This document shows, one piece after another, positions 52,428-61,643 of a DNA stretch of 64,000 bases. The notes under the pieces are model-generated. The model was given only the letters and a program-made list of their open reading frames with translations, was not told where the DNA came from and made no database searches. A program made the position numbers and the translations under genes. Position 1 is the first letter of the stretch. The number at the start of each line of letters is the position of its first letter. The stretch is taken from contig NZ_CP113066.1 in assembly GCF_026625845.1 (NCBI RefSeq), positions 868,001 through 932,000 of the forward strand, written 5' to 3'. The DNA comes from Agrococcus sp. SL85 (GTDB lineage: Bacteria; Actinomycetota; Actinomycetes; Actinomycetales; Microbacteriaceae).

Positions 52428-54233
52428 TCAGTCCTCGTCGCCGCCGTCGCCGCCGTCCCCGCCGCCGTTCCCGTTCCCGCCGCCGTTCCCGTTCCCAGGG
52501 CCCGGCTGCTCGGTGGGCTGCGGGTCGGGCTCTGCCGTCGGGGAGGGCCGGTTCGAGCCGTTGCAGTAGAGCAGCGTGATGGTGCTGCCCTGCGGGTGGC
52601 TGCCGGGCGTGAGCGACTGCTCCACGACGTCACCGCCGACGCAGCGCGTCGTGAAGCGGCGCTCCACCTGCAGCCCGAGCGACGCCATCTCGGCGGCGGC
52701 GCTGTCGATCGACTGCCCCGTGACGTCGGGCACGGCGACCTCGCCGGTCGAGAGCACGAGGTTGACGGTCGCGCCGCGCGCGACGTCGGTGCCTGCCTCG
52801 GGGTCGGTGCTGATGACGAGGTCGGACGCGACGGTCGCCGAGTCCTCGCGCGAGACCGAGCCGACGACGTAGCCCGCGGCCTCGAGCGCCTGCCGGGCCT
52901 GCGCCTCGGTCAGGTTCGCCACGCTGAGGAGCGGCGCGGGCGGCGGACCGTTCGAGACGACGACCTGCACGGTCGTGCCCGGGGAGATCGCGATGCCGGC
53001 CTCCGGGTCCGTGCGCAGCACGGTGCCCGCGTCGGCCTCGTCGATGACGCGACGGACCTCCGCGGCGAGGTCTGCGCCCTCGACGGCGGCCACGGCCTCG
53101 TCCTCGGTGAGGCCCACGACCTCGGGCACCGTCGTCGACAGGCCCGCGATCGGCAGGCTGCCGCCCAGGCTGACCGCCCACACGACGGCGGCGACCACGA
53201 GCAGGCCGATGAGCGCGACCGAGCCCCACAGCCACGCGAGCGGCACGCGGCGGTCGCGCGGCGGGGCCTGCTCCTCCGCGGGGTCGTCGGCGGCGAGCGC
53301 GGCGAACATCGTCGTGGCGGCGCCGATCTCGACCGGCGCGGTCTCGGTGCGCTCGAAGGGCACCAGCACGCCGGCGAGCGCGTCGTCGAGCGCCTCCTTG
53401 AAGTCGGAGGCCGACTGGAAGCGCGCCTCGCGGCGCTTCTCGAGCGCCTTGCCGACCACCGAGTCCATCTCGGGCGAGATGCCCGGCGTGATCGTCGACG
53501 GGGCGGGCGGCTCCTCCGCGACGTGCTGGTACGCGACGCCCACCGCGGTGTCGGAGGTGAAGGGGGCAGAGCCCGTGAGGAGCTCGAAGAGCACGACGCC
53601 CGTGGCGTAGAGGTCGGTGCGGGCGTCGACCGACTCGCCGCGCGCCTGCTCCGGGGAGAAGTACTGCGCCGTGCCGAGGATCGTGCCGGTCTGCGCGACG
53701 TTGGCGCTCGTCTCGGTGACGGCGCGTGCGATGCCGAAGTCCATCACCTTGATCTGGCCGCCGGGCGTGACCATGACGTTGCCCGGCTTGATGTCGCGGT
53801 GCACGATGCCTGCGCGGTGCGAGTACTCGAGGGCCGTGAGGATGCCCTTGGTGATCCGCACCGCCTCGGACTCCGGCAGCGGGCCCTCGGCGATGATGTC
53901 CTTCACCATGCGGCCGTCGACGTACTCCATGACGATGTACGGCACGGCGGCTGGCTCGCCCTGGGCGTCGACGGCGGGCTCCTCGCCCGCGTCGAACACG
54001 CGCACGACCGTGGGGTGCGACATGCGCGCGGCGGACTGGGCCTCCTGTCGGAAGCGCGTGCGGAACTCCGGGTCGAGCGAGAGCTCGGGCTTCAGGAGCT
54101 TGACGGCCACCTGCCGGTCGAGCCGGGTGTCGCGCGCGAGGTGCACCTGGGCCATGCCGCCCTGGCCGATCAGCTCGCCGATCTCGTAGCGGTCGCCGAG
54201 GGTGCGCAACGACGCGATGATGCTGTCGGTCAT
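52428..54233 (-). CDS. pknB: PASTA-domain serine/threonine protein kinase PknB
   Basis: 601 residues. Kinase domain 1-275: GQGGMAQV, catalytic Lys45 in VAVKLL, VHRDIKPGN, MDFGIAR and YFSPEQARG. Juxtamembrane linker, then one TM helix (VALIGLLVVAAVVWAVSLG). Three PASTA repeats outside bind muropeptide or lipid II. A C-terminal Pro, then Gly/Asn/Asp-rich tail (coded by a CCGCCGTTCC-type repeat at 52433-52498) is probably disordered. It controls growth and division. The RBS GAGGAG is 6 bp upstream. Confidence 0.95.
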   Translation of the reverse strand: MTDSIIASLRTLGDRYEIGELIGQGGMAQVHLARDTRLDRQVAVKLLKPELSLDPEFRTRFRQEAQSAARMSHPTVVRVFDAGEEPAVDAQGEPAAVPYIVMEYVDGRMVKDIIAEGPLPESEAVRITKGILTALEYSHRAGIVHRDIKPGNVMVTPGGQIKVMDFGIARAVTETSANVAQTGTILGTAQYFSPEQARGESVDARTDLYATGVVLFELLTGSAPFTSDTAVGVAYQHVAEEPPAPSTITPGISPEMDSVVGKALEKRREARFQSASDFKEALDDALAGVLVPFERTETAPVEIGAATTMFAALAADDPAEEQAPPRDRRVPLAWLWGSVALIGLLVVAAVVWAVSLGGSLPIAGLSTTVPEVVGLTEDEAVAAVEGADLAAEVRRVIDEADAGTVLRTDPEAGIAISPGTTVQVVVSNGPPPAPLLSVANLTEAQARQALEAAGYVVGSVSREDSATVASDLVISTDPEAGTDVARGATVNLVLSTGEVAVPDVTGQSIDSAAAEMASLGLQVERRFTTRCVGGDVVEQSLTPGSHPQGSTITLLYCNGSNRPSPTAEPDPQPTEQPGPGNGNGGGNGNGGGDGGDGGDED

Positions 54234-54330
54234 CGCCGCTCCTCCCCGGGGCCCGGTCTCGGGCCCGTGCCATCCATGCTCCACGACGTCCCGCTGGGTG
54301 CGGGACCGGACGATTCTACGCCAGGCCCGC

Positions 54331-56049
54331 TCAGGGCAGCGGGACGCCGGTCTCGGTGGGCGTCGGCTCGGGCGTCGGCGTCTCCTCGGCGGTCGCCGTC
54401 ATCGTGAGCGTGGGGGAGTCGCCGCTCGTGAGCGTCTCCCCGCCGTCGACCTCGCACGCGTAGGAGTAGGAGATCGTCGTCTCGCCCTCGGCCATGTCGG
54501 TGAAGTCGACGCGCGCGGCGCCCGCCTCGACGACCTGCTCCCGGCCTCCCGGGTACTGGATCGTGGCGGTGTACCCGCCGAGCGAGTAGCCGGCGGGGCA
54601 GCTGGCCTCGTCCCACACGACCGAGACGTCGGAGCCTGCGACGATCGCCGAGGGGTCGGAGTCGTCGGACATGCGGGGCGACTCGCTCGGGTCGTCGAGC
54701 GAGGCGACGCCGGCGTAGATCGTGCCGGTGATCGTCGAGCCCTCCGTCACGGGGCCGGTCGGGTCGACGACGTAGATCGTGCCCGCGTCGGCGGCGCTCG
54801 TGGCCGCGTCGCCCGTCTGCACCGAGGCGCTCAGCCCCAGCTCCTGGATGGCCGCGCGGAACTCCGACTCCGTCATGCCCAGGAAGTCGGCCTGATCGAT
54901 CTCGATGGTGTCGGGGCCGGACTCGGTGGGCTGCTGCGAGGTCTCGGTGGGCACCGGCTCGTCCCGGCCGCCGTTCAGCAGCATCATCGCGATCGCGACG
55001 CCTGCCGCGACGAGCAGCACTGCGAGGATGACGACGGGCCAGATCCAGGGGTTGCGGCGGCGCTCCCGCTCGCGCTGCTGCTGCACCGTCGCGCGCGTCA
55101 CGGGCAGCGATGCCGTCGCCGGGCTCGACTGCGTCGTGATGATGCGCGTTGCCGCCTGCGTGGGGGAGTCGATCGTGGCGAACGAGTCGGTGGAGGCGAT
55201 GCCGGGCACGATCGCCGCGGCGCCCGCGATGTCGCCGCGGCGCAGCATCGTCGCGGCGCGCGAGAGGTGCGCCGCCGAGGTCGGGCGGTCGGCGGGCGTC
55301 TTCGCGATGCACGAGAGCACGAGGTTGCGCACGGGCTCCGGGATGGTGCCCGGCAGGTCCGGCGGGGTGTCGTTGATGTGCGCCATCGCGATCGCGACCT
55401 GCGACTCGCCCGTGAACGGTCGGCGGCCCGCGAGGGCCTCGTACGCGACGATGCCGAGCGAGTAGATGTCGGTCGCGGGCGCGGCCGCTTGCCCCGAGGC
55501 CTGCTCGGGCGAGAGGTACTGGACCGTGCCCATGACCTGGCCGGTCGCGGTGAGCGGCACCTGGTCGGCGATGCGCGCGATGCCGAAGTCGGTGATCTTC
55601 ACCCGGCCCTCGGGCGTGATGAGCAGGTTGCCCGGCTTGATGTCGCGGTGCACGAGGCCGGCCTGGTGGGCCGCGTGGAGCGCCGCAGAGGTCTGCGCGA
55701 CGATGTCGAGCACCTTGTCGGCCGAGAGCGTGCGATCGCGGTCGAGGATCGCGCTGAGCGGCTCGCCGGGCACGAGCTCCATGACGAGGAAGGCGCTGCC
55801 CTCCTCCTCGCCGTAGTCGAAGACGTTCGCGATGCCCTCGTGGTTGACGAGCGCGGCGTGGCGGGCCTCGGCGCGGAAGCGCTCCAGGAAGCCCGGATCG
55901 CCCATGTACTCGTCCTTGAGGATCTTCAGCGCGACGGTGCGCCCGATCACCTGATCGGTCGCCTGCCACACCTCGCCCATGCCGCCGATGGCGATCCTGC
56001 TGGTCAGCTGGTATCGCCCACCGAAGGTGAGTCCGCTGGAAGGTCTCAT
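54331..56049 (-). CDS. pknA: Serine/threonine protein kinase PknA-like
   Basis: 572 residues. The kinase domain (about 8-275) has IAIGGMGEVW, catalytic Lys42, LVHRDIKPGNLL, ITDFGIARIA and YLSPEQASG. A disordered linker precedes one TM helix (WIWPVVILAVLLVAAGVAIAMML). The outer part is longer than in mycobacterial PknA: one PASTA-like unit (ADFLGMTESEFRAAIQELGL) followed by an Ig/beta-rich domain and a Pro/Thr tail. It overlaps the PBP gene by ATGA. Partner of PknB. Confidence 0.92.
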   Translation of the reverse strand: MRPSSGLTFGGRYQLTSRIAIGGMGEVWQATDQVIGRTVALKILKDEYMGDPGFLERFRAEARHAALVNHEGIANVFDYGEEEGSAFLVMELVPGEPLSAILDRDRTLSADKVLDIVAQTSAALHAAHQAGLVHRDIKPGNLLITPEGRVKITDFGIARIADQVPLTATGQVMGTVQYLSPEQASGQAAAPATDIYSLGIVAYEALAGRRPFTGESQVAIAMAHINDTPPDLPGTIPEPVRNLVLSCIAKTPADRPTSAAHLSRAATMLRRGDIAGAAAIVPGIASTDSFATIDSPTQAATRIITTQSSPATASLPVTRATVQQQRERERRRNPWIWPVVILAVLLVAAGVAIAMMLLNGGRDEPVPTETSQQPTESGPDTIEIDQADFLGMTESEFRAAIQELGLSASVQTGDAATSAADAGTIYVVDPTGPVTEGSTITGTIYAGVASLDDPSESPRMSDDSDPSAIVAGSDVSVVWDEASCPAGYSLGGYTATIQYPGGREQVVEAGAARVDFTDMAEGETTISYSYACEVDGGETLTSGDSPTLTMTATAEETPTPEPTPTETGVPLP

Positions 56050-57530
56050 GGGTTCAGCACCGCCTCGATCACTGCTCTCCCGATAGGTGCGGCGACGACG
56101 TTGGACGTGTCACCGACGATGTTCTCATCCGGCACGACGACGGCGGCGACCGCCACGCTCCGGTCTCCCTGCTGACCGTACCCGGTGAACCAGAGGTTGA
56201 AGGGGTCGGCCGGGTCGGAGGTGTTCTCGGCCGTGCCGGTCTTGCCGCCCACGGTCGCACCCTCGACCTGCGCGTTCGTCGCGAGGCCCTCGCGCACGCC
56301 GCGCTCCATCGCCTGCCGCAGCGCCGCCGCGGTCTCGGACGAGATCGGGTTGCCCTGGATGGTCGGCTCCGGATCCTCGAGCACGTCGAGGTTGGGGGCG
56401 AGCACGCGGTCGACGAGGTTGGGCGCCATCATCGTGCCGTCGTTCGCGATCGCGGCGCTCACCATCGCCATCTGCAGGGGCGTGACGCGCACGTCGAACT
56501 GGCCGAACGACGTCAGCATGACCTCGGCGGGCGAGAGGCCCGTCGGGTACTGCGAGGGCGTGACGGTCATCGGCACGGCGAGCTGCTGGCCGAAGCCGAA
56601 GGCGGCCGCCTGCGCCGCGATGGCGTCCTCGCCGAGCTCGGCGCCGAGCTCGGCCATGGGGATGTTGCAGGACAGGACGAGCGAGAGCTCGATCGTCGCC
56701 TCCTCGCCCGGCCCGCAGGTCTCGCGGGAGGCGTTGCGGATCTCGCGGGTCGACTGCGGCAGCTGCAGCGTGGCGGGGTTGGGGAACTCGGAGTCGAGGT
56801 CGTACTCGCCGGACTCGAGCGCGGCCGCCGTGACGACGAGCTTGAAGACCGACCCGGGGAAGTACAGGTCGCCCGCGATCGCGCGGTTCGCGAGCGGCTG
56901 CTCGGGGTCGGCGTTCAGCTGCGCGTAGGTGTCGCGCACCGCGGCGAAGTCGTGGCTCGCGAAGGTGTTCGGGTCGAAGGTGGGGCTCGAGTACATCGCC
57001 AGGATCTCGCCCGTCTCGGGATCGAGCGCGACCACGGCGCCCTCGCGGTCGCCGAGGGCCTCCGCTGCCGCCTGCTGCGCGGCCGGGTCGATCGTGAGCT
57101 CCACCGAGGAGCCCGCGGGGTCCTGGCCCGTGATCGTCGAGAGGATCTGGTCGAGGAACTGGCTGTTCGCGGTGCCCGTGAGCTCCTCGTTCATCGCGCC
57201 CTCGATGCCCGTGTTGCCCTGGCCGAGCGTGTTGTAGCCGGTCACCGAGGCGTACAGCGGGCCCTGCGGGTACTCGCGCTGGAACTCGTACTCGTCGCCG
57301 GAGGGCGTCGAGAGCGCCACCTGCACCCCATCGACGACGATCGAGCCGCGCTCGACCGCGAACGAGTCGTAGAGGGTGCGGGTGTTGCGGTCGTCCGCGT
57401 GCAGGGCGTCCGCCTGCACGGCCTGGATCATGGTGGTCGACCCGAAGAGGCCGATGAACATCACGAGCAGCAGCGTGCTGACGCGCCGGATGGGCCGCCG
57501 CATGCTCTGCTCCCGGTCTGCGCTGGTCAT
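56046..57530 (-). CDS. pbpA: Class B penicillin-binding protein PbpA
   Basis: 494 residues. Membrane-anchored transpeptidase with N-terminal TM (about 18-38). Active-site motifs are SVFK (Ser227, Lys230), SCN (Ser287, Asn289) and KTGT in VGGKTGTAEN near 445. It crosslinks peptidoglycan with RodA, encoded next to it. It overlaps both rodA (ATGA) and pknA (ATGA), so stoichiometric coupling is expected. Length is typical of mycobacterial PbpA. Confidence 0.95.
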   Translation of the reverse strand: MTSADREQSMRRPIRRVSTLLLVMFIGLFGSTTMIQAVQADALHADDRNTRTLYDSFAVERGSIVVDGVQVALSTPSGDEYEFQREYPQGPLYASVTGYNTLGQGNTGIEGAMNEELTGTANSQFLDQILSTITGQDPAGSSVELTIDPAAQQAAAEALGDREGAVVALDPETGEILAMYSSPTFDPNTFASHDFAAVRDTYAQLNADPEQPLANRAIAGDLYFPGSVFKLVVTAAALESGEYDLDSEFPNPATLQLPQSTREIRNASRETCGPGEEATIELSLVLSCNIPMAELGAELGEDAIAAQAAAFGFGQQLAVPMTVTPSQYPTGLSPAEVMLTSFGQFDVRVTPLQMAMVSAAIANDGTMMAPNLVDRVLAPNLDVLEDPEPTIQGNPISSETAAALRQAMERGVREGLATNAQVEGATVGGKTGTAENTSDPADPFNLWFTGYGQQGDRSVAVAAVVVPDENIVGDTSNVVAAPIGRAVIEAVLNP

Positions 57531-58936
57531 GCGAACCCCCTCCCGCGCACCGAGTCGCTCAGCCGCAGCAGGAGCGCGACGATGAGCCAGTTGGCCAGCA
57601 GCGAGGAGCCGCCGGCGGCGAGGAACGGCGTCGTGAGGCCCGTGAGCGGGATGAGCCTCGTCACGCCGCCCACGACGATGAAGACCTGCAGGCCGATGAC
57701 GAACGCGAGGCCGACGGCGAGCAGCTTGGTGAAGTCGTCGGGCCCCTGGAACCCGATCCGGATGCCGCGCGAGACGAGCACCATGTAGAGGCACAGGATC
57801 GCGATGATGCCCGCGAGCCCGAGCTCCTCGCCGAGCGAGGGGATGATGTAGTCGCTGTTGGCGTAGGGCGTGATCTCCGGCCGCCCGAGCCCGAGGCCCG
57901 TGCCGAGCAGCCCGCCCTGCGCCATGCCGAAGACGCCCTGCACGATCTGGAACGAGCCGCCCGTCGCGTTGTAGATGTCGTTGTCGAAGGCGTGGATCCA
58001 CGAGTGGATGCGGCGCTGCACGTAGGAGAGCAGGAAGTAGGCCGCGACGCCGCCGACCGCGACGAGGCCGACGCCGATGACCATCCACGACCGCCGGCCC
58101 GTGGCCACGTAGATCATGACGAGGAACAGGCCGAAGTAGAGCAGCGAGGTGCCGAGGTCGCGCTGGAAGACGAGCACGAGCATGCACATCGCCCAGACCA
58201 GGAGGATGGGCCCGAGGTCGCGCACGCGCGGGAAGCGGACGCCGAGCACGCGGCGGCCGACGACCGAGAGGGAGTCGCGCGCCGTCATGAGGTAGCCGGC
58301 GAAGAAGATCGCGAGGGCGATCTTCGCGAGCTCGCCCGGCTGGAACGAGAACGGCCCCAGCCCGATCCACACCGTCGCGCCGTTCACGGTGCGGCCGATG
58401 CCGGGCAGCAGCGGCAGCACGAGCAGGACGAACGCGGTCGCCATGGCGACGAAGCGGTAGCGCGCGAGCACGCGGTGGTTGCGCACGATCACGATCGCGA
58501 GGATCGCGATGACGAGCGCGATGCCCGTCCAGGCGATCTGCCGCATCGACGCGGCCTCCCACCCGGACGCGCCCATCGCGATGTCGATGCGGTAGATCAT
58601 CGCGATGCCGAGGCCGTTGAGCGCCGTCGCGACCGGCAGGATGATCGCGTCGGCCTCGCGCGCGACGACGCGCAGCGCGATGTGCAGGGCGAGCGTGAGC
58701 GCGGCGAGGAAGCCGGCGAGCTGGAGCGGGAAGAGGTCGACGCGCTGCAGGGCGCCCAGCTGCACGAGCACCATCGCGCCGCCGCCGACCGCCCACGCGA
58801 CCACGAGCAGGAACAGCTCGAGGTTGCGCAGCTTCGCGGGGTTGCGGATGCGCACCTTGATGGCCTCGGTCACCTCGCGCAGCTGCACGATGCCGGTCTG
58901 GAGGGCGCTGGGGGAGGTCTGGGGGGCCGTGCTCAT
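57527..58936 (-). CDS. rodA: Peptidoglycan glycosyltransferase RodA (SEDS family)
   Basis: 469 residues, ten TM helices. SEDS signatures: FSFQPGELAKIALAIFFAGYL, the catalytic Asp in LVFQRDLGTSLLYFG, and the C-terminal loop SDYIIPSLGEELGL, then GLTTPFLAAGGSSLLANW. It polymerises glycan strands with PbpA. In mycobacteria the gene in this place is called rodA; an ftsW-like name is possible. ATGA overlaps with pstP and pbpA. Confidence 0.95.
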   Translation of the reverse strand: MSTAPQTSPSALQTGIVQLREVTEAIKVRIRNPAKLRNLELFLLVVAWAVGGGAMVLVQLGALQRVDLFPLQLAGFLAALTLALHIALRVVAREADAIILPVATALNGLGIAMIYRIDIAMGASGWEAASMRQIAWTGIALVIAILAIVIVRNHRVLARYRFVAMATAFVLLVLPLLPGIGRTVNGATVWIGLGPFSFQPGELAKIALAIFFAGYLMTARDSLSVVGRRVLGVRFPRVRDLGPILLVWAMCMLVLVFQRDLGTSLLYFGLFLVMIYVATGRRSWMVIGVGLVAVGGVAAYFLLSYVQRRIHSWIHAFDNDIYNATGGSFQIVQGVFGMAQGGLLGTGLGLGRPEITPYANSDYIIPSLGEELGLAGIIAILCLYMVLVSRGIRIGFQGPDDFTKLLAVGLAFVIGLQVFIVVGGVTRLIPLTGLTTPFLAAGGSSLLANWLIVALLLRLSDSVRGRGFA

Positions 58937-60174
58937 CGTTGGGCCTCCAGGCGGGCGACGATCGCCTGCGCCGCCTCGAGCGAGCCGGCCGAGATGGTCT
59001 GCTCGACCGTGCGCTGGTTGAAGGGCGTGAGGTCGGCGATGGCGATGTCGGTCTCCTCGACCACGGTCGACAGCGCGATCGGGCCGATCGCCTGCTGGAT
59101 GCCCTGGTAGATGGCGACGTTGCCCGCCTCGTCGACGCCGACGAAGTAGCGGTCCTGCGTCCACTGGTAGAAGACGGTCGAGGCGGCGACGATGCCGACG
59201 ATCGCGACGATCGCGCCCACGCCCCAGCTGACGCGGCGGTTGCGGCGCATCCGCCGCTGCTCGGCGAGCAGCTCCTGCAGGAACTCCTCGCTCTCGGGCT
59301 CGAAGTGCTCGAAGGCCGGCTGCTGCCGGGACTGGCGGGGGTGGAGGAGGAGCTGCGACAGGCTCACCGAGGTGCGCTCCGGCTCGATCGCCTCGTACGA
59401 GATCGGGGCCGCGGCGGAGCCGACCGTCGTCGGCTCGATCGACGACGAGCGCCGGTCGGCGATGTCGCACATGACGACCGTGACGTTGTCGGGGGCGCCG
59501 CGCGAGAGGGCCTCGTTGACGAGGCGCTGCACGGTGGAGGGCGTGTCGAGGCCCTGCTCCAGGATGGCTCGGATGCGGTCCTCGTCGACGTAGCTCGAGA
59601 GGCCGTCCGAGCAGACGAGCCAGCGGTCGCCGTCGAGGGCGTCCTCGACGCCCATGTCGATCTCGGGGTTCGTCTCGACGTTGCCCAGCACGCGCATCAC
59701 GACGTTGCGGCGCGGGTGGTGCTCGGCCTCCTCGCGCGTGATGCGGCCGGCCTCCACGAGCTTCTGCACGAAGGTGTGGTCGGTCGAGACCTGCTCGAGC
59801 GCGCCGACGCGGTAGCGGTAGATGCGGCTGTCGCCGATGTGCGCGATCGCGATGCGGTCGCCCACCCGCACGATGCCGGAGCCGGTCGTGCCCATGCCCG
59901 AGAGCTCGGGGTGCTCGACCATCGCCGCCTGCAGCGCGTCGTTGCCGGCGCGGAGCGCGTCGGCGAGCGACTGCGCCGCCTCCTCGGCCGTCGCGTACTC
60001 GCGGTCGGCCTCGCGCGCGCGGCGGGTGACGATCGCGCTCGCGACGTCGCCGCCCGCGTGGCCCCCCATGCCGTCGGCCACGAAGAACAGGTGCGCGCCC
60101 GCGTAGCCGGAGTCCTGGTTCTCCGTGCGGATGCGACCGACGTGGCTGATCGCCGCGGCGAGGGGGGCGCTCAA
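58933..60174 (-). CDS. PP2C-type serine/threonine phosphatase PstP
   Basis: 413 residues. PP2C domain 1-240: SHVGRIRTENQDS, the metal site VADGMGGHAGGD (33-43), GDSRIYRYR and CSDGLSSYV, then GAPDNVTVVM. One TM helix (VGAIVAIVGIVAASTVFYQW) and an outer domain follow. It dephosphorylates PknA/PknB and their targets. The start is probably TTG at 60174, two bases after the fhaB stop; a different nearby start cannot be excluded. ATGA overlap with rodA. Confidence 0.9.
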   Translation of the reverse strand: MSAPLAAAISHVGRIRTENQDSGYAGAHLFFVADGMGGHAGGDVASAIVTRRAREADREYATAEEAAQSLADALRAGNDALQAAMVEHPELSGMGTTGSGIVRVGDRIAIAHIGDSRIYRYRVGALEQVSTDHTFVQKLVEAGRITREEAEHHPRRNVVMRVLGNVETNPEIDMGVEDALDGDRWLVCSDGLSSYVDEDRIRAILEQGLDTPSTVQRLVNEALSRGAPDNVTVVMCDIADRRSSSIEPTTVGSAAAPISYEAIEPERTSVSLSQLLLHPRQSRQQPAFEHFEPESEEFLQELLAEQRRMRRNRRVSWGVGAIVAIVGIVAASTVFYQWTQDRYFVGVDEAGNVAIYQGIQQAIGPIALSTVVEETDIAIADLTPFNQRTVEQTISAGSLEAAQAIVARLEAQR

Positions 60175-60176
60175 GC

Positions 60177-60716
60177 TCAGCGCCTCAGCTCGAACGTGGT
60201 CGTGCCGATGCGGATGGAGCTCCCGACGCGCACGGGCGTGGCCTCGGTGACGCGCTTGCCGTCGACGAAGGTGCCGTTCGTGGAGCCCTGGTCCTGCAGC
60301 ATCCACTGGTCGCGCCAGCGCACGATCTTGGCGTGGGCGCCGGAGGTGTAGTCGTCCTTGATCTGCAGGCCAGAGCCGCTCGAGCGGCCGATCGTGAGGC
60401 CCGTCTCGGGCAGGTCGAGCTCGAGGCCGGCCTTGGGGCCGGAGGTGACGACGATGCGGCGCGCGAGCGCGTCGCCGCCGCTCGGGGCCGCGCGCTCGGT
60501 GACGGTCGTCGGGGTGTCGGCGCCGGCCGCGCTCGGCGCCGGCGCGGTGGCAGCCGCGGCGCTGCGGGAGCGCTGGCTCTGCACCGCCACCTGCTGCAGC
60601 TGCGTGAGGCGCGGGCCGAAGAGGTCGCTGCGCAGCGAGTAGAGCACGATGAAGATGAAGAGCCACAGGAGGGCGAGGAAGCCGATCCTGATGATGATGA
60701 GGGTGAGTTCGCTCAC
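60177..60716 (-). CDS. fhaB: FHA-domain protein FhaB (FipA-like)
   Basis: 179 residues. An N-terminal TM helix (LIIIRIGFLALLWLFIFIVLYSL), an Ala/Pro/Ser-rich linker, and a C-terminal FHA domain (about 88-179) with GRSSGSG, AHAKI and the STNGTFVDGKRV loop that reads phosphothreonine. It connects PknB signalling with the divisome. The GTG start overlaps the end of fhaA (GTGA). GAAGGAG lies 6 bp upstream. Confidence 0.95.
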   Translation of the reverse strand: MSELTLIIIRIGFLALLWLFIFIVLYSLRSDLFGPRLTQLQQVAVQSQRSRSAAAATAPAPSAAGADTPTTVTERAAPSGGDALARRIVVTSGPKAGLELDLPETGLTIGRSSGSGLQIKDDYTSGAHAKIVRWRDQWMLQDQGSTNGTFVDGKRVTEATPVRVGSSIRIGTTTFELRR

Positions 60717-61390
60717 GCTTGCTCCTTCGACTGCGCGAGCACCCGGTAGACGATGCGGGTGGCGCCGATGTCGATGATCGAGTCGGGCTCGAGCAGCGCG
60801 GTCTTCAGGGCCCTGCCGTTGAGCGTGGTGCCGTTGGTCGACCCGAGGTCGCTCACCTGGGCGCGCGTGCCGTCCCAGATGATCTCGGCGTGCTTGCGGC
60901 TCGCGCCCGCGTCGTCGACCGTGATGTCGGCGTCGGAGCCGCGGCCGATGACCGTCCTGCCCTTGCGCAGCGTGTGCCGCTTGCCCTTGATGTCGACCAC
61001 CGCGGTCCAGACGACCTCGCCGGCCTCGGTGTCGGCGTCGATCTCGAACATGCCGGTCGTGAGCGCCTCGTCCTGCTGCAGCCCCAGGTCGACGGGGCCG
61101 GGGAACGAGTAGCCCGACTGCCGCGCGTGGGTCTGCACGGCGCCCGTGAGCTCGTCGAGCAGGGCGTCGCCGAGGCGGCGCAGGCGCTGGTGGTCGGCGG
61201 GCGCGAGCCGCACCGTGAGCCGGTTGGGCACGAGGATGCGGTCGCGCGAGACCACGGTGGCGCTCGTGTCGAGCTCGCGCTTCAGGGCGCTCGCGATCTC
61301 CACCGGCTCGACGCCGGAGCGGAACGTCTTCGCGAAGGCGCCGTTGACGGCCTTCTCGAGCCCGCGCTCGATCGAGTCCAGGAATCCCAT
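60713..61390 (-). CDS. fhaA: FHA-domain protein FhaA
   Basis: 225 residues. The N-terminal DUF3662 domain (about 1-115) has LDSIERGLEKAVNGAFAKTFRSGVEPVEIASALKRELD. The C-terminal FHA domain (about 135-220) has GRGSDADI, RKHAEIIWDG and GSTNGTTLNGR. In mycobacteria FhaA binds phosphorylated MviN/MurJ and PknB. First gene of the seven-gene growth operon. A TACGCT -10-like hexamer (61420-61425, minus) and AAGGAGGTGA precede it. Confidence 0.95.
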   Translation of the reverse strand: MGFLDSIERGLEKAVNGAFAKTFRSGVEPVEIASALKRELDTSATVVSRDRILVPNRLTVRLAPADHQRLRRLGDALLDELTGAVQTHARQSGYSFPGPVDLGLQQDEALTTGMFEIDADTEAGEVVWTAVVDIKGKRHTLRKGRTVIGRGSDADITVDDAGASRKHAEIIWDGTRAQVSDLGSTNGTTLNGRALKTALLEPDSIIDIGATRIVYRVLAQSKEQA

Positions 61391-61419
61391 CGGTGACCGT
61401 CACCTCCTTCAGCCGCCCC

Positions 61420-61425
61420 AGCGTA
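61420..61425 (-). promoter_or_regulatory. Candidate promoter (-10) of the fhaA-pknB operon
   Basis: TACGCT on the minus strand about 30 bp before the ATG, upstream of the Shine-Dalgarno. Consistent with one transcript for fhaA-fhaB-pstP-rodA-pbpA-pknA-pknB. Confidence 0.4.
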
Positions 61426-61483
61426 CCCGGAGCGGCTTGGAACCTGATATTCTCGGGGGGTTGCCCGGGCTGCCCCGGGCGTC

Positions 61484-61567
61484 GCGCGAGTGGCGGAATT
61501 GGCAGACGCGCTGGCTTCAGGTGCCAGTGTCCGTACGGACGTGGGGGTTCAAGTCCCCCCTCGCGCA
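61484..61567 (+). tRNA. tRNA-Leu (anticodon CAG)
   Basis: Class II tRNA with a long variable arm. Acceptor GCGCGAG/CTCGCGC, D-arm TGGCGGAATTGGCAGACGC, anticodon stem CTGGC/GCCAG with loop TTCAGGT giving CAG, variable arm TGTCCGTACGGAC, T-loop TTCAAGT. No CCA is encoded. Confidence 0.97.
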
Positions 61568-61571
61568 CGAT

Positions 61572-61597
61572 CGGCCCCGGGCTCCACCCCGGGGCCG
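61572..61597 (+). terminator. Terminator after tRNA-Leu
   Basis: 10-bp stem CGGCCCCGGG/CCCGGGGCCG with a CTCCAC loop, followed by TTCCTCGTCT. Confidence 0.75.
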
Positions 61598-61643
61598 TTC
61601 CTCGTCTCCGGGGTCTGCTCGGTCGCCGTGCCGGCGGCGCGGC

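Noticed and set aside
52433-52498. Short tandem repeats read as a possible CRISPR or VNTR
   Set aside because: They are codons for the Gly/Asn/Asp tail of PknB, in frame, with no spacers.
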